Source: a candidate division Zixibacteria bacterium SM23_81 (lineage in GTDB: Bacteria; SM23-81). Taken from it: a stretch of DNA of 64,000 nucleotides. The number at the start of each line of letters is the position of its first letter. The first letter of the stretch is position 1. The stretch is taken from positions 24,976-88,975 of the forward strand of contig LJUY01000009.1 in NCBI GenBank assembly GCA_001304015.1, written 5' to 3'. Positions 17,479-30,100 of this stretch are shown here, piece after piece. Made by a program: the position numbers and the translations under genes. The notes under the pieces were generated by a model that was not told where the DNA came from, made no database searches, and was given only the letters and a program-made list of their open reading frames with translations.

Positions 17479-18183
17479 CTATTCTAAAATCTCCTCCATA
17501 ACTTTGCGGTAATCGCTGAAGTCACGAAATAGAGCATCCGGTTTCGCTTTCTCTAGCTCCTCATAAGAGATCATCCCGGTGGCTGCCACAACCACCTTGG
17601 CTCCAAAATGGCGAGCACAGGAGATGTCTGCTGTGGTATCTCCCACGATGATGACCTCCCGTCCGCGAAAGTCTCTGCCGAACTGTTGACCAGCTCTCTG
17701 CACGGCTATTCGGGGCAACTGGTTGCGGTCTGCTGAATCGTCGCCGAAAGCTCCCACGGGGAAATACTGGTTCAGACCCACTGGCTCTAGCTTGAGACGT
17801 GCTCCTCGCTGGATATTGCCCGTCACCAGGCCCAAAACCGTACCGTTGTGGCTGTGAAGTGCCGCCACCAACTCCATCACCCCCGGATATACCTTGAGCT
17901 TATGGGCTCGGGTCATCTCCTCTCTAAGGTACTCCACGTAGATATCCCAGAACCGTTCCATCCGTTCCTCTATCAGGTTGAGAGCGTAGCCGGCCAAAGT
18001 CATCAACTCGATGATGATCTGGGGATCTGTCTTGCCGCTAAAGGGAAAGCCCTTGATGGGGCCGGTGGAACCGTAGACTTCCAACAAGCTTCGCCGCATG
18101 GCTCTTCTTCCGGCACCACCAGTGTACAAGATGGTGCCGTCGATATCGAAGAGAACCAGCTTGGTCCCAACCATCTCCCTCAT
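17479..18183 (-). CDS. HAD-family phosphatase (phosphoglycolate phosphatase-like)
   Basis: About 234 residues from ATG 18183, preceded at suitable distance by GGGAGA; TTG 18192 would add three residues. Motif I LFDIDGTIL with both aspartates, motif II TGN in LGLVTGNIQ, motif III/IV region with GDTTADISCARHFGAK. The helical cap between residues 20 and 95 marks a C1-type cap like Gph. It hydrolyses a small phosphorylated metabolite in the cytoplasm; the substrate cannot be read from sequence. Last gene of the minus-strand operon, beginning about 20 bases after the DAO-type subunit stop. Confidence 0.85.
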   Translation of the reverse strand: MREMVGTKLVLFDIDGTILYTGGAGRRAMRRSLLEVYGSTGPIKGFPFSGKTDPQIIIELMTLAGYALNLIEERMERFWDIYVEYLREEMTRAHKLKVYPGVMELVAALHSHNGTVLGLVTGNIQRGARLKLEPVGLNQYFPVGAFGDDSADRNQLPRIAVQRAGQQFGRDFRGREVIIVGDTTADISCARHFGAKVVVAATGMISYEELEKAKPDALFRDFSDYRKVMEEILE

Positions 18184-18205
18184 CGTCCACAATCTCCCTG
18201 AAAGA

Positions 18206-19348
18206 TCACACCACAGAGAGGTCTCGACTGATCTCCCCGGTTAGAAATCTGTCCATATGAAGCCGATCGATGGGCAGGTCCAACTCCTCACCGGTGATGA
18301 GCTGGGCTAATAAGTCCACCACCTTGGGAGCCAGCATGAAGCCGTGGCCGCTGAAGCCGTTGATCTGTATAAAACCTTCGACTCCATCCACAGGCCCCAA
18401 GATGGGCAGGGCGTCAGGTGTGGTGTCGTAGAGACCACCCCACTGGCGCACGACCTTCACCCGGTGCAGCGCCGGCATGAGATTGAGGATTTTGCGACTC
18501 ATGGTCCTCAAAAACTTCATGCTGGAGGTGATATCGAAACCCGGCCTCTCATCTGGGTCACCGTAGCCCATAAGGATGCCCCCTCTCTTTTCTTGTCGGA
18601 AATAGACGCCGTGCTTAAAGGAGATCACCATGGTGGTGAAGAAGGGCTCCACCTGTTCGGTGACCATGATCTCATGGCGGGTCGGCACGATGGGCAGCTC
18701 CACCCCAACCATCTTGGCGAGGGACACTGAATCCCCACCGGCAGCGTTGACAATCAGAGGCGTCTCGATTTTCCCCCGCGATGTGACCACTGAGGCGATC
18801 CGGCCGCCTCTTTTCTCGATGTTCGTCACCGGAGTGTACAGCTCGATTTGAACTCCCAAGCACTTGGCCGCCTCAGCATATGCCTGGGTCACATAGAAGG
18901 GATTGGCCGAGCCGTCGCTGGGACAGTATGTGGCGCACAAAACACCTTCGGTGTTCAGGTGTGGAGCGATCTCTCGAGCCTCCTTGGGATCGATAAATCG
19001 AACATCCAATCCCAGTTTCTGCTGCATGGCCACGTTCTTTTTATACTGCTCCACCTCCTGATCCGTATAGGCCAGAATGAGATAGCCTCCCTGCTCGAAC
19101 TCCGTCTCATATTCGAGCTCTTCGTCCAGCTGACCAAACAGCCGGACGCTCTCCATGGCCAGTTTTGTGTTCTCCTCGGTGCTCCACTGCTGGCGGATAC
19201 CACCACCACACCGCCCCGTAGCTCCGCTGGCCAGATATTCTCGTTCCAACACGACCACATCCTTAAAGCCCCGCTTGGCCAGACAATAAGCCAGGCCACA
19301 ACCACTTACGCCTCCCCCGATGATCACTGCATCAGCTCGTCTCTTCAT
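18206..19348 (-). CDS. DAO-family flavoprotein dehydrogenase subunit (sarcosine oxidase beta / proline dehydrogenase beta-like)
   Basis: 380 residues. N-terminal FAD motif VIIGGGVSGCGLAYCLAKRG, the conserved SGATGRCGGGIRQQW patch near residue 42, NAAGGDS in the middle and the C-terminal INGFSGHGFMLAPKVVDLLA that closes the FAD site. This is the D-amino acid oxidase fold as in sarcosine oxidase beta, glycine oxidase and the beta subunit of dye-linked L-proline dehydrogenases. Together with the neighbouring BFD, ferredoxin and 2Fe-2S/FAD/NAD subunits it forms a likely multi-subunit amino-acid dehydrogenase. The start overlaps the BFD gene by 17 bp. Confidence 0.85.
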   Translation of the reverse strand: MKRRADAVIIGGGVSGCGLAYCLAKRGFKDVVVLEREYLASGATGRCGGGIRQQWSTEENTKLAMESVRLFGQLDEELEYETEFEQGGYLILAYTDQEVEQYKKNVAMQQKLGLDVRFIDPKEAREIAPHLNTEGVLCATYCPSDGSANPFYVTQAYAEAAKCLGVQIELYTPVTNIEKRGGRIASVVTSRGKIETPLIVNAAGGDSVSLAKMVGVELPIVPTRHEIMVTEQVEPFFTTMVISFKHGVYFRQEKRGGILMGYGDPDERPGFDITSSMKFLRTMSRKILNLMPALHRVKVVRQWGGLYDTTPDALPILGPVDGVEGFIQINGFSGHGFMLAPKVVDLLAQLITGEELDLPIDRLHMDRFLTGEISRDLSVV

Positions 19349-19613
19349 GAGGTGTCCCCGCTAAAATGGCCAGCTCTGTAGGGGCGGCTGGTGGACGAGA
19401 GGTTGGCAGGGGCACCTGGCTTAGAGATGTGCCCGTTTTGGCAGCAATGATCTGGGCTATGAGCCGCCCACAAGTTCGTCCCTGACAGGCTCCCATACCA
19501 CAGCGGAGCATCCGTTTCATTTCCTCCGTGGTGGTGAAACCCTGCTCGATAGCCTCGACAACCTGCCCATAGGTTACGTCCTCACAACGGCAGATGATGG
19601 TGTCCTCCGTCAA
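19332..19613 (-). CDS. BFD-like [2Fe-2S]-binding protein
   Basis: 93 residues, TTG start with GGAGG at seven bases. The Cys pattern IICRCEDVTYGQVVEAI...RCGMGACQGRTCG (CxC at residues 8-10, later C-x4-C) is that of bacterioferritin-associated-ferredoxin-type [2Fe-2S] domains, which in multi-subunit dehydrogenases bridge the flavin subunits. The C-terminal 30 residues are proline-rich without assignable fold. It overlaps the DAO-type gene downstream. In several sarcosine oxidases, HcnABC-like and proline dehydrogenases this domain is fused to the larger subunit; here it stands alone. Confidence 0.85.
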   Translation of the reverse strand: MTEDTIICRCEDVTYGQVVEAIEQGFTTTEEMKRMLRCGMGACQGRTCGRLIAQIIAAKTGTSLSQVPLPTSRPPAAPTELAILAGTPHEETS

Positions 19614-19675
19614 TCCGTCGCCTCCATATGCAAGTGAAATAGTTCACAACAGCACGCTTAAAAAAGGACCACTCC

Positions 19676-22215
<2,540 letters not shown>

Positions 22216-22226
<11 letters not shown>

Positions 22227-23667
22227 ATCGGCAGGCCTCCTGGCGCATCATCTCCTTGCCCTTTCGAGCCTTCTCCCCAAAGGGTCCGGTCCGTAACTCC
22301 TTAAGCTGGCTCAGAATCTCTTCTTTCCGCTCGGAAATCGCTTTCTTCCCCAAGCTCTCGGCAGCACAGAGGCCTGCCAACCGACCCTCCAGCATGGCCG
22401 TGCTGGCTTCCTCTATGCCCGAGGCATCTCCGGCCACGTAAATGCCCTTCACCGTGGTCTCCAGGTTCTCATCGTGCACGGCCACGTGTCCGCCCAGCTC
22501 CGGGATGTAGCAAGATTGGCATCCAGCCTGGAAAAGCAGCTCCGCTGTGGGCGACAGACCCACCGCCAGGCAGATGACATCCACGGCAAGCTCGCGTTGA
22601 GTGTTGGGGATGGGTTGCCAGTGGGAATCTACCTGTGCTACCACAGCACCTTCCACCTTCTCTTGGCCACTGGCCTTCGTGATGGTATGACATGTGTGAA
22701 TGGGAACACCAGCGCGTCGAATCTTGGCGGCATGCACGTGATATCCCCCTATATAAGGGGCGGCTTCTATGACCTCGACCACTTCAACGCCGGCCTGAAG
22801 CAACTGATAGCTGACGATGAGACCGATATTGCCCGCACCCACCATCAGCACTCGGCGGCCGGGTATCAGCCCATAGACGTTCATCAAAGTCTGAACAGCC
22901 CCAGCTCCATATACTCCAGGAAGATCGCAGTGCTCAAAGGCCAGCATGTTCTCCGAAGCTCCGCTGGCCATGATGATCTTCTGGGCCCGCAGGCCAAAAA
23001 GCTCCTGTCTCCGGACGACGCCCAGAGTTTTGTCAGCGTATAAGCCTATTGCCGTCGCTTCCAGCATGATCTGAGCCCGGGAGTCATCAATTTGCTCCAA
23101 CAGAAGCGGGACGATATCGATACCACGGACCTTAGCGTGTTGTTCCTTAGAACCAAAGAACATGTGGGTTTGCTTGATGAGCTGGCCACCAATGCCGTCA
23201 TTTTCATCGAAGACAACTGTCTCTGCTCCCATTCTTGTGGTCTCAACCGCCGCCGAAAGACCGGCAGGCCCGGCCCCTATGATAGCCACCTCAGTCTCCA
23301 AGATTTTATCCACGTATTGACCAGGCCAGGTCCATATCGTAGCCGGATCGTCCTCGGGAAGCTGGCCTTTACCCTTTGGACTGCAGACTTTCATTCCCTC
23401 TCGCAGTGGGGTGATACAGATCCTCACGTTGGGAACCCCATCAACGGTCATCAGGCAGGAGGAGCACTTGCCGATGGCACAGAAGAAGCCGCGAGGCCGG
23501 TGGAGCTGAGGACTTCTCCGATAGGTGGTCACTCCAGCGGCGTGAAGGGCTGCCGCCACAGTCTCACCCTCATGCCCGTCGAGTTTTTTACCATTAAATG
23601 TGAAGGAGATCTTCCTTCCTCGCTTGAATTGGAGAATGGGATGCTCTGTGAGTCGTATTTCGGCCAT
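22216..23667 (-). CDS. 2Fe-2S/FAD/NAD oxidoreductase subunit (HcnA-HcnB / sarcosine oxidase alpha / proline dehydrogenase alpha-like)
   Basis: 483 residues. Residues 1-100 are a [2Fe-2S] domain (FFCAIGKCSSCLMTVDG, later RICITPL). Then a FAD site (VAIIGAGPAGLSAAVETTRMG), the GIGGQLIKQTHMFFGS loop, a NAD site (VLMVGAGNIGLIVSYQLLQAG) and the closing VAGDASGIEEASTAMLEGRL. This two-dinucleotide flavoprotein passes electrons between the amino-acid-oxidising beta subunit and NAD or ferredoxin. HcnABC, sarcosine oxidase and archaeal proline dehydrogenases share it. No ribosome site is visible before ATG 23667. It begins 23 bases after the alcohol dehydrogenase gene. Confidence 0.85.
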
Positions 23668-23690
23668 TTGAATTGAATTATGTGTGTAAG

Positions 23691-24836
23691 TTAATAACTG
23701 TCCCGATAAATCTGAAGCGCCTCTTCCCAGCTCACCTGACGGATGTTGTTGGCCAGATTGCGGGTATGCTCCATGGTCTGGCGGGCGAACTCTTCCAGGT
23801 CTTTTTCCTGAATCCCCAGATCACGCAGGCGAGTGGGCATCTTGACCTCATCTCGGAGGCGTTCAATGGCATCTATGGCCAACTTCGTCCCCCGGGTAGC
23901 ATCCCCGCGTTGACCGAGGGCGACGGCCAAGCGAGCGAACCTCTCTTGGTCCGCACTCCCATTAAAGGCCATTACTTTGGGCATTAACACCCCATTGGAC
24001 AGTCCGTGGGGGATGCCATACTTGGTGGTGGGGGCATAACCTACCCCGTGTAACAGGGTCGTCCCTGTCTGAGCAATAACCATTCCGGCCAGCATAGAGG
24101 CGTAGAGAACCTTTGTCCGAGCCTCAATATCGTCGCCATGGGCTACAGCCTGAGGAAGATGCCCATGGATAATCCCCACTGCCTCCAGAGCTAAGATATC
24201 ACTGGCTGGTTGCGCCTTGGTCGAGATGAACCCCTCCACTGCATGGCTGAGGGCGTCGATGCCGGTATTGGCAGTCACGTCTGGAGGCATGCTGATGGTG
24301 AGCCGGGGATCGAGCAGGGCAACTCGAGGGAAGATGTACGGGCTGGCTACGGACTTCTTCATCCCTTTATGCGAGTCCACGAATACGGCATAGGGGGTCA
24401 CCTCGCTGCCCGTTCCAGCCGTGGTGGGCACAGCCACCACAGGCAGAACCGGAGAGGTTATCCTTGCGGAACCAAAATAATCTCCCAACGATCCCCCTAA
24501 TCTGGCCAGAACAGCCATCCCTTTTGCGGCATCCATGGGGCTGCCACCGCCCAAGCCCACGATGACATCGCAGCCCATCTTCCTGGCTACGCTACTACCC
24601 AACTCCACCGTCTCAACAGAGGGATTCTCCTCCACTTGATCAAATACCTCCAAGGTCACACCGGCCTTCTTCAGAGAACCCACCACCGTATCCAAAGCGC
24701 CACTACGCTTAGAGGATTTCCGTCCAGTCACCACCAGGGCTCGCCTGCCCAGACGAGAAGTCTCCTGACCCACACGAGTTATACTACCTTCCCCAAAAGA
24801 AACCTCGGTGGGCAGAAGAAAATGGAAGCTGCGCAT
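23691..24836 (-). CDS. Iron-containing alcohol dehydrogenase (group III)
   Basis: About 381 residues. I take ATG 24836 because AGGGGA lies six bases upstream; GTG 24842 is also open. NAD-binding GLGGGSPMDAAKG near residue 97 and the metal-ligand histidines in GIDALSHAVEGFIS, LLHGVGYAPTTKYGIPHG fit the family. Substrates range from 1-alcohols to hydroxyacids and butanol; nothing narrows it. It lies between the M3-like peptidase and the dehydrogenase complex with small gaps, so it is co-transcribed, but a metabolic link is only inferred. Confidence 0.9.
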   Translation of the reverse strand: MRSFHFLLPTEVSFGEGSITRVGQETSRLGRRALVVTGRKSSKRSGALDTVVGSLKKAGVTLEVFDQVEENPSVETVELGSSVARKMGCDVIVGLGGGSPMDAAKGMAVLARLGGSLGDYFGSARITSPVLPVVAVPTTAGTGSEVTPYAVFVDSHKGMKKSVASPYIFPRVALLDPRLTISMPPDVTANTGIDALSHAVEGFISTKAQPASDILALEAVGIIHGHLPQAVAHGDDIEARTKVLYASMLAGMVIAQTGTTLLHGVGYAPTTKYGIPHGLSNGVLMPKVMAFNGSADQERFARLAVALGQRGDATRGTKLAIDAIERLRDEVKMPTRLRDLGIQEKDLEEFARQTMEHTRNLANNIRQVSWEEALQIYRDSY

Positions 24837-24860
24837 CTTCACTCCCCTTTAGCTCTGAGT

Positions 24861-26477
24861 CTACTGCCCAAATTCCGCCTTAACGCCCAGGGAACTCTCC
24901 TTGGTCAATTCCAAGATCCTCTCCATCTCCCGACGGAGCGGCTCGGTGTCCAAACCACCGTAGTCCAGCTCCTGAGCCAGCTCGCCCGCGGACTTCTCGC
25001 TACCCTGAGCCCACAGCCGTTTTAAAAACTGCCCCACTCGAGGATCGGCGAACCAATGGGGACCATACTCTCTCCGAAGGGTCTCTCGCAACTGCGCTTC
25101 TAACATCCAAGCCTCCAAGTAGTTGACCGAGTAATAATCCTCATTGGCCATGAGGTAACCCATCTCGGCCTCTGGCAAACTCAACGGGGTCAGCCGGGCT
25201 TTCTCCCACACGTTCCGATAGGTCCACACGGGATCCTGGTCCCCGCTGTGGAGCATCCGCTCAAACAGAAACAGACTGCAATAGTACCTCAACGAGCTGA
25301 GCTCCGACAGCAGGGACTGCCGCAGAAAGGGTTCCACCACCTCTGAGGGCATGCCCAGATCTACCTCCAGGAATTTCTCATCCATGAAGAGATTCTCAAA
25401 AAGAAAAGCGTAGGTCTCGGTGACGCCATAATCTCCCAAATCCTTGAACTCGTATTCTTGGACTTCCACATTAGCATAGTGCTGGGCATGGCCCATCTCG
25501 TGAAATAGGCTCTCGTAATCCTCCATGCCACCCATCGGCTGCACCAAGACCCTGATGTCGCTGGGAATAGAGATGGTATAACATGCCGGCCTGGGTTCCT
25601 TCTCAGGTCGAACCTCTATGTCCAAATCTATATTGGGCTGTTGAGATAGATCAATGCCCATGTCCGCCAAAACCATCTGCAAAAGGGGTACCATCCAACT
25701 GCTGGGAAAATACTCATCGAACCTATGACCTCGAAACAGCCGAGCGCGATCGTAAACTCGAAGGTCATTCAGGGGAATTTCCAGCACAGTATGAGCCGCC
25801 TCCGTCAACAACTCCCGATAGATGAGTTCCGTCTGGTAGAGAAGGTCTTCGCAGATATGGGTCAACTGATCAAAATCGGTGCTGTGTACACGGTCTTGAA
25901 ACTCATCATAGTCAGTAAACCCGAACTGACGACACGTTTCCCTTTGTATTTGCAGCCTCTGACGCAATAGAGGATTGATTTTGGAAATAACTACTTCTCC
26001 CCGAGCCCGGTATAGTTTCCGGCGCCATTCCCGGTCTGAGCTGTTGAACAATTCTCCATATACCTCCCGGAAGGTAACCTGTTGGCCGTCCACATCCAAC
26101 CACTCCATGGCCTGGATGTCCAGAATTTGATCATCCAGCTCCTTGGACCTCTGACCAGCGAATTCCTCCACCAGATATCGGTAGAGATACTCCAGGCGGC
26201 GACGTTCCCGGGGATCTTGCTCCTCTTCCATCTGCTTCTGAACGAACCGGATCAACCTGGGATCGGCAAAAAGATCCTGGTATTCCCCGTAGATCTCTGC
26301 CAGGCGCGAGGGTTGGCCATAATTGTCTGTCTCGTACCAACTGAGGGAAACCTCTTGGTCAAAGGCTTCGGCCCGTATACGGACCTCGTCCAGGTCGTAT
26401 CGTCTCTGGGCACACGATAGACCTAGCCCTACTAAAGCAAAACATAGGACTAGATTAAGTCTTCTTCCCAGATTCAT
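24861..26477 (-). CDS. M3-like zinc metallopeptidase lipoprotein
   Basis: About 538 residues from the ATG at 26477 (MNLGRR), giving a lipoprotein signal ending LGLSC; an upstream in-frame ATG at 26501 would spoil it. The zinc motif FHEMGH and the downstream Glu in GVTETYAFLFENL match the gluzincin oligopeptidases of the M3/M32-like group; helical pre-domain and C-terminal substrate-closing helices follow. The lipobox predicts anchoring to the periplasmic face of a membrane, where it may degrade oligopeptides. It begins 10 bases after the PAP2 stop. Confidence 0.82.
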   Translation of the reverse strand: MNLGRRLNLVLCFALVGLGLSCAQRRYDLDEVRIRAEAFDQEVSLSWYETDNYGQPSRLAEIYGEYQDLFADPRLIRFVQKQMEEEQDPRERRRLEYLYRYLVEEFAGQRSKELDDQILDIQAMEWLDVDGQQVTFREVYGELFNSSDREWRRKLYRARGEVVISKINPLLRQRLQIQRETCRQFGFTDYDEFQDRVHSTDFDQLTHICEDLLYQTELIYRELLTEAAHTVLEIPLNDLRVYDRARLFRGHRFDEYFPSSWMVPLLQMVLADMGIDLSQQPNIDLDIEVRPEKEPRPACYTISIPSDIRVLVQPMGGMEDYESLFHEMGHAQHYANVEVQEYEFKDLGDYGVTETYAFLFENLFMDEKFLEVDLGMPSEVVEPFLRQSLLSELSSLRYYCSLFLFERMLHSGDQDPVWTYRNVWEKARLTPLSLPEAEMGYLMANEDYYSVNYLEAWMLEAQLRETLRREYGPHWFADPRVGQFLKRLWAQGSEKSAGELAQELDYGGLDTEPLRREMERILELTKESSLGVKAEFGQ

Positions 26478-26487
26478 AGGACCTCTT

Positions 26488-27102
26488 TCAAGGTTTTGCA
26501 TTCTGAAGAGTTCTCGTCTCCCGCCTTCGCTTTATAGGTCGAGAGACGCCGTATTCACTGATCATCACCACACATAAAGCGCAGATGGCCCCCAGCATAG
26601 CACCACCAACGACGTCCAGAGGATAGTGGACACCTACGTAAACACGGGAGTAGGCCACACCCAGTGGCAAAATAAATAGATACGCGCCCAATTTCTTATG
26701 TCTGAGCATCATGAGAGTCCAGATGGCGAAGTTATTGGTGGCGTGTGAGGAGGGAAAAGAGAGGCGTCCTCCGCAGGGCACCAGCAAGCGCACCCCTTCG
26801 AGAACGTGACAGGGCCTCTGGCGGGAAACCAAGGGCTTGAGCACGTGGCTACTGATCTGATCGCTGAGCACCAGGAGAATTAGAGCCAGCAATACGGTCA
26901 CCCTGGTTCGCCGTCCACCTAAGATGACCGCCGCCAGCGCCGCCAGCGCCAGTGGAACTCGCCACAGCTTGACATCGCTCAACGCTGGCATAATCAGGTC
27001 GAAGAAACCATTCTGCGTCTGGAGGTTGATCATATAAAACCAGATTGTGTCCCAGCAAGAGAGGGTGTCAAAAAACTTCACCAGGGCCAAGAGATATATC
27101 AA
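26488..27102 (-). CDS. PAP2-type membrane phosphatase
   Basis: 204 residues, TTG start with GAGGTG five bases upstream. About six hydrophobic helices with the three PAP2 motifs KPLVSRQRP, PSSHATNNF and SRVYVGVHYPLDVVGG, including the two catalytic histidines and arginine. Substrates of relatives are phosphatidate, undecaprenyl pyrophosphate or lipid A phosphates; the specificity is not visible. Positioned between the C25 peptidase (28-base gap) and the M3-like lipoprotein. Confidence 0.9.
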   Translation of the reverse strand: MIYLLALVKFFDTLSCWDTIWFYMINLQTQNGFFDLIMPALSDVKLWRVPLALAALAAVILGGRRTRVTVLLALILLVLSDQISSHVLKPLVSRQRPCHVLEGVRLLVPCGGRLSFPSSHATNNFAIWTLMMLRHKKLGAYLFILPLGVAYSRVYVGVHYPLDVVGGAMLGAICALCVVMISEYGVSRPIKRRRETRTLQNAKP

Positions 27103-27130
27103 GGCAACACCTCAGGCAAACAGACTCCCT

Positions 27131-30100
27131 CTATCGGAGCAACACCATCTTTGTGGTCTGTCTAAACGACTCGACCACAACACGGCAGAAATAAATGCCG
27201 CTTCCCACCGGTTGCCCTTTGTCGTCTCTGCCATCCCAGATGAGCCGGTATTCGCCAGCATTTAATCTCGCTCTCAACAAGGACCTTACTTTCTGGCCGG
27301 AGACGTTGTAGATCTCCACCGTGGTCATAAGGGGCAGACGATCTCTGTATCCCATGTTACCAGCTGGGATGCTCATCAGAAGGTGTGTGACAGCGTTGAA
27401 GGGATTGGGGTAATTCTGGGACAGTCGAAAAGAGAAAGGCTGAGAAGGAGAGGTGTCCGTTGGATCTTGAGCCCGATCGCTGAGGACAGCGCTGGTGATG
27501 CTCACGTCGTCCACATATACGCCCTCGGCCACTACGGTATCGGCGTCGCTATAGAACCGAAACCGGACCTGCAGGAAGGTCCCCGGCTCGACATGGGGCA
27601 GCTCATAGGTGTCCTGAAACCAGTCATTGCCTATAAGGGTGCTGTCCAGCGCTCCGCCTGAGCCCAAAAAGTCCAGAACCTCCCAATCCTCGCCGGTGCT
27701 GATTTCCACATAGAGGCCATCAGATCCGTAGGTTGCCAGGTCGTACCAATGCCAGAAGCTCAGCTTCGTGTTCGGACCCACAACCACTGGCATAGTGGTC
27801 AGGGAGCAATCCATGCCGGCTAAGTAGGAAGGTGTAGTGCCGTCCTGCCCACAATACCAACTGGTAGCTCCGGAGTGAGCCCGTCGGGTGGTGAATTTCC
27901 AGTAGGGGCTGGTAGCCCAATGAGACCAATAGTAAGAGTCGCTCTCCAGATCATCCGCGAAGCCCACCTGACCGATGGTTAGCAGCAATGTCTGCTGAAA
28001 TGAGTAGCCGTCGCTGGTGGCCCCGCTGATCTCCAACAGCGGAAACCGTGGTTCTGGACAATCAGGAGCCACCAGCAACCGAAAGGTGACCTCCCCTGTG
28101 GAGTCGGCATCCAGATCCCCCAGCGCCACCTGAGGTTGAAGCACCGTTAGGTAGGAATCCTGCGTCTCCAGCTCAACGGCCAACTCCCTGGCCTGTTCGC
28201 CTCCCGAGTTCGTCAACGTGATGGTAAGATCCAGCTCCTCCCCCGCCTCAGGCACACCGTCTCCATCCCCCCAATGGCCATCGTCCAGCCGAAAGGATTG
28301 ATGGGACAAAGACGGTGTGGAAACCAGGATATCGATCTCGTCGCTCCAATTATGGCCGCCCTGGTCTTCCAATTCCAGCTCAAAACGAAGGGAGTGCCCA
28401 TTTGGGCAGCCCGCTCCCACGGTGAAGCAACACACCAGACCTGAGGAAATGATCTCACCGGGAGCTATGTCGCCGAAGGAGATAACCGAGTCCTCGACGG
28501 CCAGATAATCGTCTTGCCAACTGATGGTGGCCGTTACCTCGCGAGCCATCTCATTGCCCCAGTTTTTCAGATTGATGTCCAGGCCAATGCGCTCCTGGGG
28601 ACTGACCACGCCATCCCCGTTACCTGAGATCTCCTGCATGTCGACATGGTGAAGGGTCAAGTGCGGTCCGCTGGAGAAGACTGTTAGGTGGCCCTCGTAG
28701 GGCAGAAAATCGGCACAAGTCACGGTCGTCCATAGGAATTCCGAGGAATCCGGGCAGATGGTGAAACTGGCCTTTCCGTAAAGGTCAGTGGCAGCCCGCC
28801 CATAGACGCCGGCATCCCCCATGAGACACACCAACGCATCCTTCAGGGCATGGTGACCATCGGAGACGGACACGACCACCAAGCTCGTTTCTGCGGGGAT
28901 CTGCTGGGGGTGCTCCACCGTGAGGTGACCAGGAGTTCTGGTCCACAAGGGCATCTCGGGGTCGCCCAAAAGGGTCAGCTGGTACTGGTGCCAACGATAA
29001 ACGTTTTCCTGCCGAGATCTGGGCACGTAGAAGGCCTTGGTCGTGGCTAGCGCTTGACCTGCTTTGGTGATGCCGTCCTGGAAAACGGTTTTGAAGAACT
29101 GTTGGTCGAATCGGTCGGAATAACCGTAAAGGGGATTTCCCGGAGAGCCCCAACCGTAGCGAGAGTTGCCAATGAAAGCCACTCCTCCTCCATTGGGATT
29201 GTTCACAAAATGTTCCGCGATGCAGTCGTGGTCGAAGGCTGCTGGCCAGCAGCCGATGGAGTAAAGTAGGCCCAAGCGACCTCCATTATGTAAGTAATCC
29301 ATGTCTGAATTTGTGAGGTAACCTGTTCCCATGCCCATAACTGAGAAATAAGCATGACCGTCGTGATTGATGATGCCCACACCCGCGTTGACGGCCTGTA
29401 TGAAGGCGTAAACGCTCTCATTGCCCCAACTCTCATAGAGTTTGGTAACGGGATCGAACTGCGGGGGAAGATAGCGTTCGTCGATGAGCTCTTTGCTCTC
29501 GCTGGCGTCCGTGTATGGATTCTGCCACAGGATTTCCGCAGCAAAGAGGGCCTTCTGCTGATAATCCAGCAGAGCCGGCTTCTCATAGGCCAGCACCTTA
29601 TCAACGAAATTCTCAGCTTGGGCTACGGTGCTTATCGGAGCTCGTCCAACGATCACCTCGGGATAGAGGTCTACCACATCCTCCAGCTCCCCAAACGTAT
29701 CGTCGCCGTCGGCGTTCCAATCACCGTCTAGATCAGCATAATAGAGATCGCAAGGAAGATCATTATAGTCGGTCTGTGAATCCATGGCGTAGGCCATTCG
29801 ATGGGGAATCAGTTGAGTGTCTGCCGCCAATAGGACCCAGATGGTACCCCAGTTCTGATAGGCATCCAGAATGAATTGCCGAATCCGCTCCTGACGATCA
29901 GCGCCTTCGTATTCTCCATCGATCCAGGTGGTCGATACGACTCGCGCGGGCACCCCCTTCTTGGTCTTCCAGTCGGCTAGAACTTGAAAGGCACCTTGAA
30001 ATGCCAGGTCAGTGATGATCACATATTCGGCCAGCTCCTCCAGATAAACCATCTCTCCATGAGCTTCAGGAATCGGAGCCGCCGGAGAGAGATCTCCAGG